This document shows positions 8,217 through 16,873 of a stretch of 64,000 nucleotides of DNA, piece after piece; position 1 is the first letter of the stretch, and each line of letters starts with the position of its first letter. This stretch comes from Bacillus sp. FJAT-22090. GTDB taxonomy: Bacteria; Bacillota; Bacilli; Bacillales_A; Planococcaceae. The notes beneath the pieces were generated by a model that saw nothing but the letters and a program-made list of their open reading frames with translations, was not told where the DNA came from and did no database searches. The stretch is taken from NCBI RefSeq assembly GCF_001278755.1, contig NZ_CP012601.1:248001-312000 (forward strand). Reading direction: 5' to 3'. A program made the position numbers and the translations under genes.

Positions 8217-10076
8217 CTATTTCTCTCTCATAATTTTGTTAAAAATAGAATGATGAATTTTTCTAGATTCGATTGATTTCATATTTTTAGGCATGTCATA
8301 GCCAATCCATACTGCTGAGGTATATGTATCTGTTAACCCAGCAATCCAATAATCATAAAAGTCATTCGTAGTTCCAGTTTTAGCGCCAACGTAGGTAGCA
8401 GGAATAGAGATTCCTTTTCCAGTTCCATTTTGCACTACATCGGAAAGTAATCCCCTCATAGTTTGAACTGTTTTAGGTGACCAAACCTCTGTTTTTTCTT
8501 CATTCCATTCATATAAAATGTTTCCCTTTTTATCTGTAACTTTTCGAATGGCATGAGCAGGCTTATACATGCCATCAATAAAGCTGCTATAAGCATCGGC
8601 CATTTCTAATACTGTAACGCCATGTGTTAATCCACCAAGTGCGGCAGCATAAGTATGATCTTCATTCGTTAAATGATTAAATTGGAATGGCTCTAGTTTT
8701 GCAAATGCATTATCTATTCCAACGGTTTCTAATAACCGTACTGCAGGAGTATTGTGACTGAAGCGAAAAGCTTGCTTAATCGTTACATTCCCGTACAGTG
8801 CGCCTCCATAGTTTTGAGGACAGTATGAGCCAATACAAAGTTTCCCGCCATTTATCGAGTTATTAGGAGTTAATGTAGTTGTTTCAAAAACTGGTGCGTA
8901 CACAAGTAATGATTTTAATGCTGATCCCGGTTGTCTAACTGCTTGATACGCACGATGAAAATCAAATTTTTTATACTCTTTACCTCCGTATAAACTGATG
9001 ATTTCTCGTGTTTCGTTATTAATGACAACCGAAGCAGCCTGTAAATCAGGCGTTTTAACTAATAGTTTATTTACGTACTTTTCATCGTCTAGTTGTTTCG
9101 ACGGATCAAGAGCTGTATAAATTGTCACTCCTTGTGCTATCACTTCATTCACTTTAGTTTGAAGTTCATTTTCTAATAAGAGCTTTTGCTGTTCATTTTG
9201 GGCAGTTGCTATTTTCTCGGAAAAACCTTCTTTTGATGCAACTAAATTCTTCAACTCTTCTAAAACATAAGTGCTATAGGTAGGGTACAGCTGTTTTTTT
9301 GTTTTTGTCTTCAGGACGATTGGTTCAGCCTTTATTGCTTCTCCACTTTCCTTTGGTATTTTTCCGTTTTTCACTAGGACATCTATAAGTAATTCCTGTC
9401 TTTTCTTTGTTGCATCAAAATTATCTATAGGATCGTAGATTGTTGGATTGTTTGGAATCGCACTAATAAAGGCAAGTTCTGCATCTGACAACTCGTGTAA
9501 TGGTCTTCCAAAATAATAAGTTGCAGCAGCTCCAATACCATAGACCTGATTACTAAAATATATTTCATTTAAATAATTCGTTAATATTTCATCTTTTGTA
9601 GCTTGCTTTTCCATTTCATATGCATAAATAAGCTCCGTCACTTTTCGTTCATACGTTTTCTCAGTAGATAAATATCGTATTCTTACTAATTGTTGCGTAA
9701 TTGTACTAGCACCTTGTTCTTTTGCATTGGCAGAAGCATTGGCAAAAACAGCTCGGAATATTGCGCTAAAATTAAATCCAATATGATTGTAAAATTCTAC
9801 ATCCTCGCTTTGAATGAACAACTCTTGTACAAATAAAGGTATTGACTCAAGCGGTAGGGGGTCTCTCCATTCCACGTAATCCTCTGAAAAGATTTGTTCA
9901 TTTTCGTCTAACAATACAACTGGTGAAGACAGGGGAGGGGTTGATAATTGAATGGATTGTTTTAAATCATCTTGAAAAGAAGACGCGGACAATATTTCTG
10001 CATGGATAAAGGATGTCAACATCCATATTAAAGGGAAACATAATAAAATAAGGAGAAACCCTATTACTTGTCGCAT
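8217..10076 (-). CDS. pbpD: Class A penicillin-binding protein (PBP4-like)
   Basis: A bifunctional peptidoglycan synthase of 619 residues with an N-terminal membrane anchor (about residues 4-24). The glycosyltransferase domain (about residues 55-225) contains QSEDVEFYNHIG with the catalytic Glu, and GASTITQQLVR. The transpeptidase domain has the three serine-acyltransferase motifs: PGSALKS (SxxK), SHN and KTGTT. The ATG at 10076 was preferred over a GTG at 10085 because GGAG sits 8 nt before it. Length and neighbours (yuxJ on one side, yufK on the other) match B. subtilis pbpD. It acts outside the membrane in cell wall synthesis. Confidence 0.88.
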   Translation of the reverse strand: MRQVIGFLLILLCFPLIWMLTSFIHAEILSASSFQDDLKQSIQLSTPPLSSPVVLLDENEQIFSEDYVEWRDPLPLESIPLFVQELFIQSEDVEFYNHIGFNFSAIFRAVFANASANAKEQGASTITQQLVRIRYLSTEKTYERKVTELIYAYEMEKQATKDEILTNYLNEIYFSNQVYGIGAAATYYFGRPLHELSDAELAFISAIPNNPTIYDPIDNFDATKKRQELLIDVLVKNGKIPKESGEAIKAEPIVLKTKTKKQLYPTYSTYVLEELKNLVASKEGFSEKIATAQNEQQKLLLENELQTKVNEVIAQGVTIYTALDPSKQLDDEKYVNKLLVKTPDLQAASVVINNETREIISLYGGKEYKKFDFHRAYQAVRQPGSALKSLLVYAPVFETTTLTPNNSINGGKLCIGSYCPQNYGGALYGNVTIKQAFRFSHNTPAVRLLETVGIDNAFAKLEPFQFNHLTNEDHTYAAALGGLTHGVTVLEMADAYSSFIDGMYKPAHAIRKVTDKKGNILYEWNEEKTEVWSPKTVQTMRGLLSDVVQNGTGKGISIPATYVGAKTGTTNDFYDYWIAGLTDTYTSAVWIGYDMPKNMKSIESRKIHHSIFNKIMREK

Positions 10077-10115
10077 TTGTTGCACTCCAGTTCTTATAAT
10101 CTAATAAAAAGAATA

Positions 10116-10140
10116 GCACACTTTCTATTGGAAAGTGTGC
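10116..10140 (-). terminator. Terminator after the YuxJ-like gene
   Basis: GCACACTTTC/GAAAGTGTGC with a 5-nt loop. On the minus strand it is followed by TTCTTTTTATT, so it ends the MFS gene transcript ahead of pbpD. Confidence 0.8.
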
Positions 10141-10146
10141 TCATTT

Positions 10147-11385
10147 TTAATTTGTTTGTTTAGCGTGAAGTTCTTCTTCCAATAAAACATCTTCAAAGTC
10201 TTGAACTGGTTTTTTTCTCGCAAAGTAGATGATTAAATAGCCACATAAAAACAGTGACCCTGTTACATAGAAAACGGAAGATATACCAATGTATCCACTG
10301 ATGAATCCACCAAACATCGGACCAATAATATTGCCTAAAAAGCGGAAGCTTGTGTTATAGCCCATTAGTTCACCTTGTACTTCAATAGGGGCTTCTCTTC
10401 TTATCAAGGCAGTTGTAACAGGTATCAACCCACCTGATGCAATACCAAAAAGGAAGCGTAGTATGATTAATTGCCATAAATCCGTTACCCATGCTTGTGG
10501 GACAATGAAAATTAAGGCCAATATCAGCAAAATAGATAATATTTTTTCGTATCCGTGGGTATCCCCTAGTTTTCCCCATGTTCTAGCAAATAGCAAACTG
10601 CCGACTCCTGTAGCACTGAAGGTGACTCCTGCAAGTAGTGCAACTTCAGTTGAATTGGTCAGATGCGATACATATAAGGACAAAAGAGGCTGGATACTAA
10701 ACAAACCTATTTGTATAAGAGAAGTAATCATTAAAACGTTTAATATGAGGCGATGATGAAAAATTCCCGAAATTACTGTTTTTCTAGAATATTCATGATC
10801 TCCTTTTTTCTTTTCTCTTCTTATTTCATGTACGCCAAAAATAACGAGTAACGCAGCAATTGATACAGCACTGGAAGTAATAATAAACGTATATTGAAAG
10901 CCGAATGTATCCGCTAGAAATCCTCCGAATATAGGTCCAAATAATGTACCAGAAACACTTCCCATTTGAAGAGTTCCCATTGTTTTACCTGCAATTTTTT
11001 TAGGAGTCTGGGAGCTAATAAAAGCCAATGATGTAGGGATGAAACCAGTAACGACTCCCATAAATAATCGAAGAACAAAAAATGCTTCAACAGAAGAAAC
11101 AAATCCCATTAATAAAACACTGATAGCAATACCGAAGCCATTAATAATTAAAATAGGCTTGTACCCATATTTATCAGCAATTCTTCCCCAAATCGGAGAC
11201 ATTAAAAAGGCCGATACGAATGTTGCCCCGAACACAAGACCAGACCATTTTTGAACATAGGCATCCGAAAAGTCTCCCATTGTGTTGATGTACAAAGATA
11301 AAAAGGGCATAATCATTGTCATTGTTCCAGATACTAAAAAGTTAGAAAACCACATAATAATAAAGTTTCTTTTTTGTACGCTCAT
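10147..11385 (-). CDS. yuxJ: MFS exporter, YuxJ-like
   Basis: A 412-residue, 12-helix major facilitator with two six-helix halves. The loop 2-3 motif is GRIADKYGYKP, and the helix 5 antiporter-type motif region is GTLFGPIFGGFLADTFGF. It resembles DHA1-type drug exporters. Ribosome binding site GAAGGGA precedes the ATG. In B. subtilis, yuxJ lies beside pbpD, so position supports the name. The substrate is not deducible. It is transcribed toward pbpD but separated from it by a terminator. Confidence 0.8.
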   Translation of the reverse strand: MSVQKRNFIIMWFSNFLVSGTMTMIMPFLSLYINTMGDFSDAYVQKWSGLVFGATFVSAFLMSPIWGRIADKYGYKPILIINGFGIAISVLLMGFVSSVEAFFVLRLFMGVVTGFIPTSLAFISSQTPKKIAGKTMGTLQMGSVSGTLFGPIFGGFLADTFGFQYTFIITSSAVSIAALLVIFGVHEIRREKKKGDHEYSRKTVISGIFHHRLILNVLMITSLIQIGLFSIQPLLSLYVSHLTNSTEVALLAGVTFSATGVGSLLFARTWGKLGDTHGYEKILSILLILALIFIVPQAWVTDLWQLIILRFLFGIASGGLIPVTTALIRREAPIEVQGELMGYNTSFRFLGNIIGPMFGGFISGYIGISSVFYVTGSLFLCGYLIIYFARKKPVQDFEDVLLEEELHAKQTN

Positions 11386-11613
11386 CCAAATCCCTTCTTT
11401 CTATTTGTTGCGTACCTTCTCAAAAAAATAGTTAAGTAATTACTTTATTTAAAAACTTTCAAGACTCCAAGCACCAGCCACTCAATGTCAAATGTGCAAG
11501 CTTGTGCTTTTCTTTTACCCATTATAGGTTATTTTGTGTAGCGAATAAAGTTAGATACTTTGTCACTGAAAATGACTTTTCAATATGTTAGAATTATTTG
11601 GGGTGAATAAACT

Positions 11614-12339
11614 GTGAAAAAGATTATTTTTTTATTATTAATAAGCGCTGTTTTGATAGTAGGGGCATGCGGTGACAAAAAGGTAGTTAATACAGAAACG
11701 GAAAATACAACAACGGAAAATACAACAACGGAAAATGAAGGAGACAAAATTATGTATCCACAACTTTCAACAGAAGTTGCTTCAAATGAAGCTTTAGTTA
11801 TTATGAATACATCAAAGGGACCTATTAAAATTAAATTATTCCCTGAACTTGCACCTAAAACGGTTGAAAACTTTTTAACTCACGCTGAAGAGGGCTATTA
11901 TGATGGTCTTATTTTTCACCGAGTGATCGAAGACTTCATGATTCAAGGGGGAGACCCAACAGGTACTGGTATGGGTGGAGAAAGTATTTACGGTGAAGAA
12001 TTCGAAGATGAGTTTTCGATGAACCTGTTTAACTTAAGAGGAGCATTATCGATGGCTAATGCTGGACCTAATACAAATGGAAGTCAATTTTTCATTGTAC
12101 AAGCATCAAGTGCTCAAGCAGAGGCTAAACAATTAGAAGACGGTGGATGGCCAGCAGAAATTGCAGCTGCGTATGAGAAAAATGGCGGAACTCCACACTT
12201 AGATCAAAAACATACCGTTTTTGGACAAGTTATAGAAGGTATGGAGATCGTTGACCAAATTGCAGTTGTAGAAAAAGATGAAAATGACAAGCCACTAGAA
12301 GACATTACGATAGATTCTATTGAAATCGTACAAAAATAA
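11614..12339 (+). CDS. Cyclophilin-type peptidyl-prolyl isomerase lipoprotein
   Basis: A 241-residue lipoprotein. The signal peptide ends in the lipobox VGAC with Cys19 as the lipidated residue. A low-complexity linker follows with a twice-repeated ENTTT unit, then a full cyclophilin domain (about residues 58-239). Conserved active-site features include [19 protein letters not shown] (Phe, His, Arg and Gln) and GSQFFI. The start is GTG with GGGGTGA upstream. It probably speeds folding of exported proteins on the outer face of the membrane. The following small gene starts 17 bp downstream and is likely cotranscribed. Confidence 0.9.
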   Translation: MKKIIFLLLISAVLIVGACGDKKVVNTETENTTTENTTTENEGDKIMYPQLSTEVASNEALVIMNTSKGPIKIKLFPELAPKTVENFLTHAEEGYYDGLIFHRVIEDFMIQGGDPTGTGMGGESIYGEEFEDEFSMNLFNLRGALSMANAGPNTNGSQFFIVQASSAQAEAKQLEDGGWPAEIAAAYEKNGGTPHLDQKHTVFGQVIEGMEIVDQIAVVEKDENDKPLEDITIDSIEIVQK

Positions 12340-12355
12340 ATAGGGAAGTGTTTAG

Positions 12356-12568
12356 ATGTTGCAGTTTTTACAACTAGGTTTTTTATATTTATATTTTCCG
12401 GAAGATAAAACGGAGTATATTCCAGTGGTTATTGAATTAGTTGTTTTAGTTATTCTATGTATTTTTGTTTTTAGATGGTTAAAAAGAAAATCGATTAAAG
12501 ACGCAGCGAAAGCAAAAGAGTTAGAAGAGAGAATTATGCAGGCAAAGAAGGAACAACTGGATAAGTAA
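12356..12568 (+). CDS. Small single-pass membrane protein, unknown
   Basis: A 70-residue protein with one transmembrane segment (about residues 22-42, IPVVIELVVLVILCIFVFRW) and a charged, probably helical C-terminal tail rich in Lys and Glu. AGGGAAG precedes the ATG. It lies 17 bp after the cyclophilin lipoprotein gene, and a terminator-like hairpin follows. No family was recognised. Confidence 0.7.
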   Translation: MLQFLQLGFLYLYFPEDKTEYIPVVIELVVLVILCIFVFRWLKRKSIKDAAKAKELEERIMQAKKEQLDK

Positions 12569-12613
12569 CTTAATACAAATAAAAACGCCTTTTATAAGGC
12601 TGTTTTAGATTAT

Positions 12614-12658
12614 TGACAAAAAGTATTGTGAGGGTTGTCCTTCCAATACCTTTTGTCA
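12614..12658 (+). terminator. Terminator after the cyclophilin operon
   Basis: TGACAAAAAGTATTG (12614-12628) pairs with CAATACCTTTTGTCA (12644-12658) in 14 of 15 positions, followed by a T-rich run. A weaker GCCTT/AAGGC hairpin lies just upstream at 12587-12600. Confidence 0.7.
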
Positions 12659-12755
12659 TTTTTTATGTTTTTAATAGTTAAACACAGGATCTGATACTTC
12701 AGGATTGTTATTATATAGTATTGATGAGTGTTTTGCTTATAAAGCATCCAGTTTA

Positions 12756-12875
12756 TTGGAACGGAGGGCGGCGACTCCAGCGGGACAAGCGCGTCCAGGT
12801 GAGACCCCACAGGAGCTTGCGACGAGGAGGCTCACGGACCGCCCGCGGAAAGCGTCCGTCCGCAGTGGAAATCAA
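12756..12875. repeat. GC-rich structured repeat element (type C)
   Basis: A strikingly GC-rich block of about 120 bp in an AT-rich spacer. Internal arms can pair: GGGCGG with CCGCCC, GTGAG with CTCAC, and a small GCGGA/TCCGC hairpin at the right side. It contains no credible gene; frames across it lack ribosome binding sites and family features. From memory, very similar blocks are scattered in intergenic DNA of many Bacillaceae, but I cannot verify this here. On the reverse strand it shares GAGCCTCC, CGTCGC and GGGGTCTCA with element A at 59518. The rest of the 12569-12986 spacer holds only terminators. Confidence 0.75.
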
Positions 12876-12907
12876 GGATATACGATATTATTTATCAGTG
12901 AAAAAAA

Positions 12908-12949
12908 GACAGTAGACAAACTCGAGAATCTTCAAGTTTATCTACTGTC
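12908..12949 (-). terminator. Terminator after patB
   Basis: GACAGTAGACAAACTC pairs with AAGTTTATCTACTGTC, about 14 pairs. On the minus strand a run of seven T follows. A second small hairpin (AAACAGC/GCTGTTT, 12952-12974) lies between it and the patB stop. Confidence 0.75.
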
Positions 12950-12986
12950 TGAAACAGCTATACAATGGCTGTTTTATTTGAATTAT

Positions 12987-14156
12987 TTAAGAAAGTGCTT
13001 TAATAAATCGTGCAACTCCATCTTCTAAAGTATGTCTTGGACAAGCTACGTTCATTCTTAAAAAGCCTTCTCCCGTTTTTCCGTATTTCGTACCTGGCTC
13101 AAGGGCTAACTTACCTTTTGTTAAAAGCAAGTCCATAATCTCTTTTTCTGATAACCCTGTATCTCGATAATCTATCCATAAAAGATAAGTTGCCTCAGGT
13201 TTAGACACTTTTATTCCTTTTAACTTGTTCGTTAATTGTTCTACTACATAATCCATATTGGAGGATACAACCTCTAGTAATTCCTCCAGCCAAGGCTCCC
13301 CATGTTCGTATGCTGCTTGAAAAGCAGTCAGTGAAAATATATTTAGTTCCATTTGTCCACGTTCTAAGGCTTGATTCTCTAGGATTTTTCTTTTTTGTTG
13401 GTCTGGCACTATAATTGTAGCTGCTTGAATTCCCGCTAAGTTAAATGTTTTAGTTGGTGCAAAGAAAGTAATAATATTATTAACATTTTCCGCTACCGAA
13501 AGAATGGGTATATGCTTGTTTGGCTTAAAAACTATATCTGCATGGATTTCATCAGATATTATAAGTACATTATATCTTTCGCATAAAGCTGCAATTTTAG
13601 TTAAATCTTCTTTGGTCCACACTTTTCCACCTGGATTGTGGGGACTACAAAGAATAAAAGCTTTAACACCAGATGAAAGCTTTTGCTCAAAGTCATCGAA
13701 ATCGATTTCAAATGAACTATTAATCTCCATGAGATCACAAGTCTCTACAATACGACCAAGTCGTGTAGGTACATGATTAAATGGTGGGTACACTGGAGAA
13801 TGTATTAAGATTTTATCTCCTACTTCGGTAAAAGCATCTAATACAGAAGCCATCGCAGGTATTACACCTTGTTGAAAGAATATCCATTTACTTTCTATTT
13901 TTAATTGATGTTTTTTTTCCAACCAATTTGTAAGTGCAAGTTTTGTTTCTTCGGGTACAATGTTGTATCCAAAAACTGGGTGTTCTAATCTCTTATGTAA
14001 TGCATCGATAATAGTGGAAGGGATAGCAAAGTCCATATCTGCAATCCACATAGGAAGCACGTCGGATGCATCTGGAATGGAATATATTTGTTCTAGCAAG
14101 TCCCACTTAGTAGAATGTGTATTACGTCTTTCAAAAACGGTAGAAAAATCAGGCAA
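12987..14156 (-). CDS. patB: Cystathionine beta-lyase / C-S lyase PatB
   Basis: A PLP-dependent fold type I enzyme of the MalY/PatB family, 389 residues from the TTG at 14156. That start was chosen because AAAGGGG lies 8 nt upstream; the longer frame from 14174 would begin before this site. Key motifs are SPHNPGGKVW, DEIHADI with the PLP-binding Asp, and APTKTFNLAG with the Schiff-base Lys. It cleaves C-S bonds of cystathionine or cysteine, releasing a thiol or H2S plus pyruvate and ammonia. The divergent neighbour is yugE, as in B. subtilis. Confidence 0.9.
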   Translation of the reverse strand: MPDFSTVFERRNTHSTKWDLLEQIYSIPDASDVLPMWIADMDFAIPSTIIDALHKRLEHPVFGYNIVPEETKLALTNWLEKKHQLKIESKWIFFQQGVIPAMASVLDAFTEVGDKILIHSPVYPPFNHVPTRLGRIVETCDLMEINSSFEIDFDDFEQKLSSGVKAFILCSPHNPGGKVWTKEDLTKIAALCERYNVLIISDEIHADIVFKPNKHIPILSVAENVNNIITFFAPTKTFNLAGIQAATIIVPDQQKRKILENQALERGQMELNIFSLTAFQAAYEHGEPWLEELLEVVSSNMDYVVEQLTNKLKGIKVSKPEATYLLWIDYRDTGLSEKEIMDLLLTKGKLALEPGTKYGKTGEGFLRMNVACPRHTLEDGVARFIKALS

Positions 14157-14232
14157 ATTAATTACCCCTTTCAATTTGTAATTATTATGTTATTATAACC
14201 CTAACTAATAAAAACTAGTAAGGTGAAAATAT

Positions 14233-14493
14233 ATGGACACAATTGAAATGAATCGAAAAGCACTTTGGACATTACAAGAATGGGACCCATTTAATATAGG
14301 TGTTGATAGTTATGACGCCGAAGCTGCTGATGTAGTTGCAGATCTTCAAAGTATTGACCATCCTTCTGAGTTGGCCAAAAGAATACAAACCATTTATGAA
14401 CATTCTTTTGAACAGTGGATACCACTTGAAAAGTGTGTAGAAGTTTCATATAAATTGATTGCATTAAAATATGAAATGAAATGTATTATTTAA
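14233..14493 (+). CDS. yugE: DUF1871 family protein YugE
   Basis: An 86-residue acidic cytosolic protein without membrane segments. It contains LQEWDPFNIG near the N-terminus and a helical remainder. Length, sequence type and position beside patB match B. subtilis YugE (DUF1871). AAGGTGA lies upstream of the ATG. The biochemical role is unknown. Confidence 0.82.
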   Translation: MDTIEMNRKALWTLQEWDPFNIGVDSYDAEAADVVADLQSIDHPSELAKRIQTIYEHSFEQWIPLEKCVEVSYKLIALKYEMKCII

Positions 14494-14517
14494 GTATAGT
14501 AGTTATCGTGAAACAAA

Positions 14518-14549
14518 AAAAGCTTTCGGTTAAAAAACCGAAAGCTTTT
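14518..14549. terminator. Bidirectional terminator between yugE and the XRE gene
   Basis: AGCTTTCGGTT (14521-14531) pairs perfectly with AACCGAAAGCT (14536-14546), flanked by A and T runs on the two sides. Confidence 0.88.
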
Positions 14550-14760
14550 ATTCGTTTTGTAAGCCATCTAATAGGTTAGATGCTGGTACTTCTAATGCAT
14601 TTGAAAGTTTCAATAATGTTTGAACAGATGGAGTTTCACTTCCCGCTTCATAAGCCTCTAACTTTGATGCTCCTATAGTAGCCTTATGGGCAAGCTGTTC
14701 TAAAGAAATATTTCGTTCTTCCCTCAGTTGACGTAATTGTATGTGAAGTTCTTGTTTCAT
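14548..14760 (-). CDS. Small XRE-family DNA-binding regulator
   Basis: A 70-residue protein that is essentially one Cro/C1-type helix-turn-helix domain: LRQLREERNISLEQLAHKA then GASKLEAYEAGSETPSVQTL. There is no effector domain. The ATG at 14760 is preferred over an ATG at 14772 that directly abuts the purine-rich site AAAGGATGG. Target genes are unknown; the NSS transporter gene lies upstream on the same strand. Confidence 0.85.
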   Translation of the reverse strand: MKQELHIQLRQLREERNISLEQLAHKATIGASKLEAYEAGSETPSVQTLLKLSNALEVPASNLLDGLQNE

Positions 14761-14855
14761 AGTTACATCCATCCTTTCAAAGAAGTAATAAGTATAACTA
14801 TATTATAGCACAAACATTTTAGAACAACATTTTTGAGATAGCCTATAAAAAATTT

Positions 14856-16193
14856 TTAGACAAATAATTTCATTACTCCCTGAATGAAGACGATAATAAT
14901 TGCTATTGGAGCGGCAAAACGCACGATAAAACGCCATGTATTCAATAGAAATTGATTTACCTTCAAGTCATTTTGTAACTCAGATTTGGTAAGGACATAA
15001 CCCGCAAATAAAGAGGTAAACAATGCTCCTAATGGTAGCCCAAAGCTACTTGTTAAAAAGTCCGCAAAATCAAAAATGGACATTCCTAAAATGTGACTAT
15101 CAGAAAGAATCCCAAAAGACAACGCACTCGGAATACCTATTAGAAAGATTAGGACTCCATATACCCATGCAGCTCGTTTCCTACGTTCATATTTTGACTT
15201 AATACCGATGGATACAACAATCTCTAACATGCTGATTGATGAAGTTAACGTAGCAAAAAGCAACAAAACGAAAAATAGTATTAAGAAAAATTGTCCAAAT
15301 ATTATTTGCTCGAAAACAGCAGGTAAAATGATGAAAACTAGACCCGGTCCTTCATTTGGTGAGAATCCAAGAGCAAAAACAGCAGGGAAGATAACAAGTC
15401 CAGCCATAATGGATACACCGATATTGAGAAGTGAGACACTTAGTGCTGAATTGCCTAATCTAGTCTCTTTTGGCAAATAAGACGCATAAGTAATCATTGC
15501 GGAAACACCTACGCTTAAGGAGAAAAAGGCTTGCCCTAATGCCAGTAGAGCTGTCTCCCATGTGAAATAAGACCAGTCAGGAACGAATAAAAATTTAACT
15601 CCTTCCATTGCACCTTCCAAAGTTAAAGAGCGAACTGCTAAAACTAAAAAGAATATTAAAAGAAGAGGCATCATCCATTTACTAGCCTTCTCAATTCCTC
15701 CCTGGATTCCACCCGATACAATCCATATTGTTAGAAAGATAAAGGCACCTTGTCCGACTATAACTTCCCATGGATTTGAAATGACACTATTAAACAAATC
15801 CTCATAGAAGGTCTCGTTTGTTCCGTTCAAGCTAAATGTGAGAGCTCTTATTAAATAAGATAATATCCATCCCCCAACTACACTATAAAAAGATAGAATA
15901 ATAATAGAAAAGAAAAACCCAGCCCATCCAATTACAAACCATGGTTTCCTAGGAGCAAGTTTTTTAAAACTAGTCACTGCATCTGCTTGACCTTTTCTTC
16001 CTATAATGAATTCTGCTAATAAAATCGGTAGACCAATTAATAAAGTACACAAGATAAATAGTAAGACGAATACGCTTCCACCATTCGTTCCGGCCATATA
16101 TGGAAATTTCCAAATAGCACCTAAGCCAATTGCACTTCCAGCCGCTGCTAATACAAATCCGATTTTAGATCCAAAATGATCTCGCTTTGCCAA
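14856..16193 (-). CDS. Neurotransmitter:sodium symporter (SNF) family transporter
   Basis: A 445-residue protein with 11-12 transmembrane segments. The NSS signature is at the N-terminus: AAAGSAIGLGAIWKFPYM, where the unwound helix 1 forms the Na+ and substrate site. Other typical parts are the FYSVVGGWILSYL helix and SLSVGVSAMITYASYLPK. Bacterial members import amino acids or tryptamine-like compounds with Na+. It is similar in type to B. subtilis YhdH and YocR. The substrate is unknown. It is divergent from the ECF sigma gene. Confidence 0.9.
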   Translation of the reverse strand: MAKRDHFGSKIGFVLAAAGSAIGLGAIWKFPYMAGTNGGSVFVLLFILCTLLIGLPILLAEFIIGRKGQADAVTSFKKLAPRKPWFVIGWAGFFFSIIILSFYSVVGGWILSYLIRALTFSLNGTNETFYEDLFNSVISNPWEVIVGQGAFIFLTIWIVSGGIQGGIEKASKWMMPLLLIFFLVLAVRSLTLEGAMEGVKFLFVPDWSYFTWETALLALGQAFFSLSVGVSAMITYASYLPKETRLGNSALSVSLLNIGVSIMAGLVIFPAVFALGFSPNEGPGLVFIILPAVFEQIIFGQFFLILFFVLLLFATLTSSISMLEIVVSIGIKSKYERRKRAAWVYGVLIFLIGIPSALSFGILSDSHILGMSIFDFADFLTSSFGLPLGALFTSLFAGYVLTKSELQNDLKVNQFLLNTWRFIVRFAAPIAIIIVFIQGVMKLFV

Positions 16194-16261
16194 AATAATT
16201 CCTCCTTTTTTACAACTGTCTTATTGTACATGAGGTTTACAAGAAAATGTAGACAAACAAA

Positions 16262-16290
16262 TGAAACATTCGTGAAATATCTTTCGTATC
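16262..16290 (+). promoter_or_regulatory. Candidate ECF-type (autoregulatory) promoter
   Basis: TGAAAC (16262-16267), a 17-bp spacer, and CGTATC (16285-16290). This strongly resembles promoters read by ECF sigma factors such as SigW and SigM. It lies just ahead of the ECF sigma gene, so autoregulation is the simple inference. Confidence 0.72.
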
Positions 16291-16318
16291 ATCAATACAT
16301 AGAGAGCGAGGGGGAGCA

Positions 16319-16873
16319 ATGTCCGAAAATGAAATAATCGAGCGAGCGCAGCAAGGAGACAAAGCTGCATATACAGCTCTTATTCAAAAACATCACCGAA
16401 CAGTTGAAAAGTTTGCTTTTCAATGTGGTGTCAAAGTGAACGATATTCCTGATGTCACTCAGGAAGTGTTTGTAAAGCTTTACCGTTTTTTACATCAATT
16501 TAAACGCGAACGGTTTACAACATGGCTCTACAAAATAACTTTAAATGCTACAAGAGACTATTATCGTAAGGAAACAAAAGAAATAGAAAAGGAAAAAAAG
16601 CTAAATCATCATAATATGAATATCTCCACTAAGTCCACGGAAGATCGTATATTACTATTTGAAGAAGACAAGGAGTTGCATCAAGCAATTCAATCACTAG
16701 ATATAAAATATCAGCATCCAATAATTTTATTTTATTTTCATGATTTATCGTACGAACAAATTGCTGATATATTAAGTGTTCCGATAACTACAGTAAAAAC
16801 AAGATTACTACGAGCAAAAAGCCAACTAAAAAACCTACTTTCATCGAATGGAGGTGCCAAGCATGGACGATAA
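16319..16873 (+). CDS. ECF-type RNA polymerase sigma factor
   Basis: A 184-residue sigma-70 family protein with only regions 2 and 4. Region 2 (about residues 10-80) includes DIPDVTQEVFVKLYRFL and FTTWLYKITLNATRDYYR. Region 4 (about residues 120-175) includes LSYEQIADILSVPITTVKTR, a helix-turn-helix for the -35 element. A strong GAGGGGGAG site precedes the ATG. An ECF-like promoter lies upstream, and the next gene overlaps by 11 bp. The pair looks like a sigma factor with its membrane regulator. The inducing signal is unknown. Confidence 0.92.
   Translation: MSENEIIERAQQGDKAAYTALIQKHHRTVEKFAFQCGVKVNDIPDVTQEVFVKLYRFLHQFKRERFTTWLYKITLNATRDYYRKETKEIEKEKKLNHHNMNISTKSTEDRILLFEEDKELHQAIQSLDIKYQHPIILFYFHDLSYEQIADILSVPITTVKTRLLRAKSQLKNLLSSNGGAKHGR

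Noticed and set aside
12610-13028. Frames of 64-107 codons crossing the GC-rich element between the cyclophilin operon and patB
   Set aside because: They depend on the high-GC repeat, lack ribosome binding sites and run into a terminator.
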